The notes below the pieces were generated by a model that worked only from the letters and a program-made list of their open reading frames with translations, had not been told where the DNA came from and did not search any database. Shown piece after piece: positions 16,263 to 16,937 of a DNA stretch of 16,937 nt (position 1 is the stretch's first letter; every line of letters starts with the position of its first letter). The stretch comes from Phycisphaeraceae bacterium (lineage in GTDB: Bacteria; Planctomycetota; Phycisphaerae; Phycisphaerales; Phycisphaeraceae), in the NCBI GenBank assembly GCA_020850375.1, contig JADZET010000110.1, positions 1-16,937 on the forward strand. The letters are read 5' to 3'. Position numbers and translations under genes: made by a program.

Positions 16263-16937
16263 CCAACACGGCCCACGATCCGCGTGCGATGGACCAGGCG
16301 GTGGCGGCCATCCGCGCCGGCCGACTCGTCGGCCTCCCCACCGAGACGGTCTACGGCCTGGCCGCCGACGCGCTCAATGTCCTGGCCGTCGCCAGCGTGT
16401 TCGAGGTCAAGGCACGCCCCCACTTCGACCCGCTGATCGTCCACGTCGCGGGGTGGAGTCAGCTCGAGATGATCGCCGCCACGGTGCCGTCACGGGCCAT
16501 GACACTGGTCAAGAAGGCGTGGCCCGGCCCGGTGACGATCGTCGTGCCCAAGACCTCCGCCGTGCCGGACCTGGTCACCGCCGGCCTGCCCAGCGTGGCG
16601 ATCCGCATGCCCAACCACCCCCTGGCCCTGGAGCTCATCCGCCGCTGCGGCACTCCCCTGGCCGCGCCGAGCGCGAATCGCTTCGGCCGGATCAGCCCCA
16701 CCACGGCCGAGCACGTCCGCGCCGAGTTCGGCAACACGGTCGACGTCGTTCTCGACGGCGGCCCCTGCCGCACGGGCGTGGAATCCACGGTGATCTCGTT
16801 CCTCGAGCCCTCCGCACCGCCCTTGATCCTCCGCCCCGGCGGGATGAGCCGCGAGGCTGTGGAGGAGATCCTCGGCCCGGTCTGGGACGTCGAGCAGGCC
16901 AAGCAGGCCGGCGCGGCGTCAGCCGTCATCGCAACCA
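16259..16937 (+). CDS. tsaC: YrdC/Sua5-family threonylcarbamoyl-AMP synthase, C-terminus cut by window edge
   Basis: This family makes L-threonylcarbamoyl-AMP from threonine, bicarbonate and ATP for the t6A37 modification of ANN-decoding tRNAs. From ATG 16259, overlapping the dehydrogenase stop by 4 nt, 226 codons are seen without a stop. The YrdC domain is complete and carries [14 protein letters not shown] (25-38), [13 protein letters not shown] (51-63), WPGPVTIVV (88-96), [13 protein letters not shown] (136-148) and [14 protein letters not shown] (166-179), with LRPGGMS near 191-197. Sequence continuing past the usual end of a short TsaC (about 190-210 residues) suggests either a long Sua5-type protein with a further domain or simply a longer tail. 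The edge hides which. Pairing with a dehydrogenase gives no clear functional link. Confidence 0.93.
   Translation, partial: MTNTAHDPRAMDQAVAAIRAGRLVGLPTETVYGLAADALNVLAVASVFEVKARPHFDPLIVHVAGWSQLEMIAATVPSRAMTLVKKAWPGPVTIVVPKTSAVPDLVTAGLPSVAIRMPNHPLALELIRRCGTPLAAPSANRFGRISPTTAEHVRAEFGNTVDVVLDGGPCRTGVESTVISFLEPSAPPLILRPGGMSREAVEEILGPVWDVEQAKQAGAASAVIAT

Overview
The window looks like a GC-rich bacterial chromosome segment, most likely from a planctomycete, probably of the Phycisphaerae type. That assignment is an inference. It rests on high GC, planctomycete-style sulfatase and esterase genes, Thr-Gln-Pro-rich linkers in exported proteins, a DUF481-type barrel with an N-terminal 'TVTLRNGD' module, and outer-membrane and periplasmic proteins beside a trigger factor/ClpX block. 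There are twelve credible protein genes and little non-coding space. I found no rRNA, tRNA, CRISPR array, transposase or phage gene.

Left part (1-5383): a left-truncated hybrid-cluster protein gene (hcp, minus) is divergent from a Crp/Fnr-family regulator. Between them is a perfect FNR/DNR-type palindrome (TTGATCTGGATCAA), placed at class II distance from a good -10 hexamer for hcp. This reads as a self-contained nitrosative or anaerobic stress module. Downstream of the regulator, on the same strand, are an exported protein with two complete alpha/beta-hydrolase (esterase) domains and an S1-type sulfatase. These could act on esterified or sulfated glycans.

Middle (5386-12708, all minus): accA (fatty-acid synthesis), an exported S41 C-terminal processing protease with a large helical N-terminal region, and a protein-quality-control block tig - small SHOCT-like membrane protein - clpX. 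In many bacteria clpP lies between tig and clpX; here it does not. Trigger factor begins with a His/Asp tract, and ClpX begins with a Gly/Ser tract ahead of its zinc finger.

Right part (12966-16937, all plus): a DUF481-type outer-membrane beta-barrel candidate, a CorA-type divalent-cation channel, a zinc-dependent medium-chain dehydrogenase, and the start of a YrdC/Sua5 (threonylcarbamoyl-AMP synthase) gene. The last gene overlaps the dehydrogenase stop as ATGA and runs off the right edge.

Most of the window is ordinary core metabolism and proteostasis. The points most worth a second look are the hcp/regulator control region, the low-complexity N-termini of Tig and ClpX, the small membrane protein in the usual clpP position, and the tandem esterase. 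I saw no convincing evidence of an undescribed multi-gene system.
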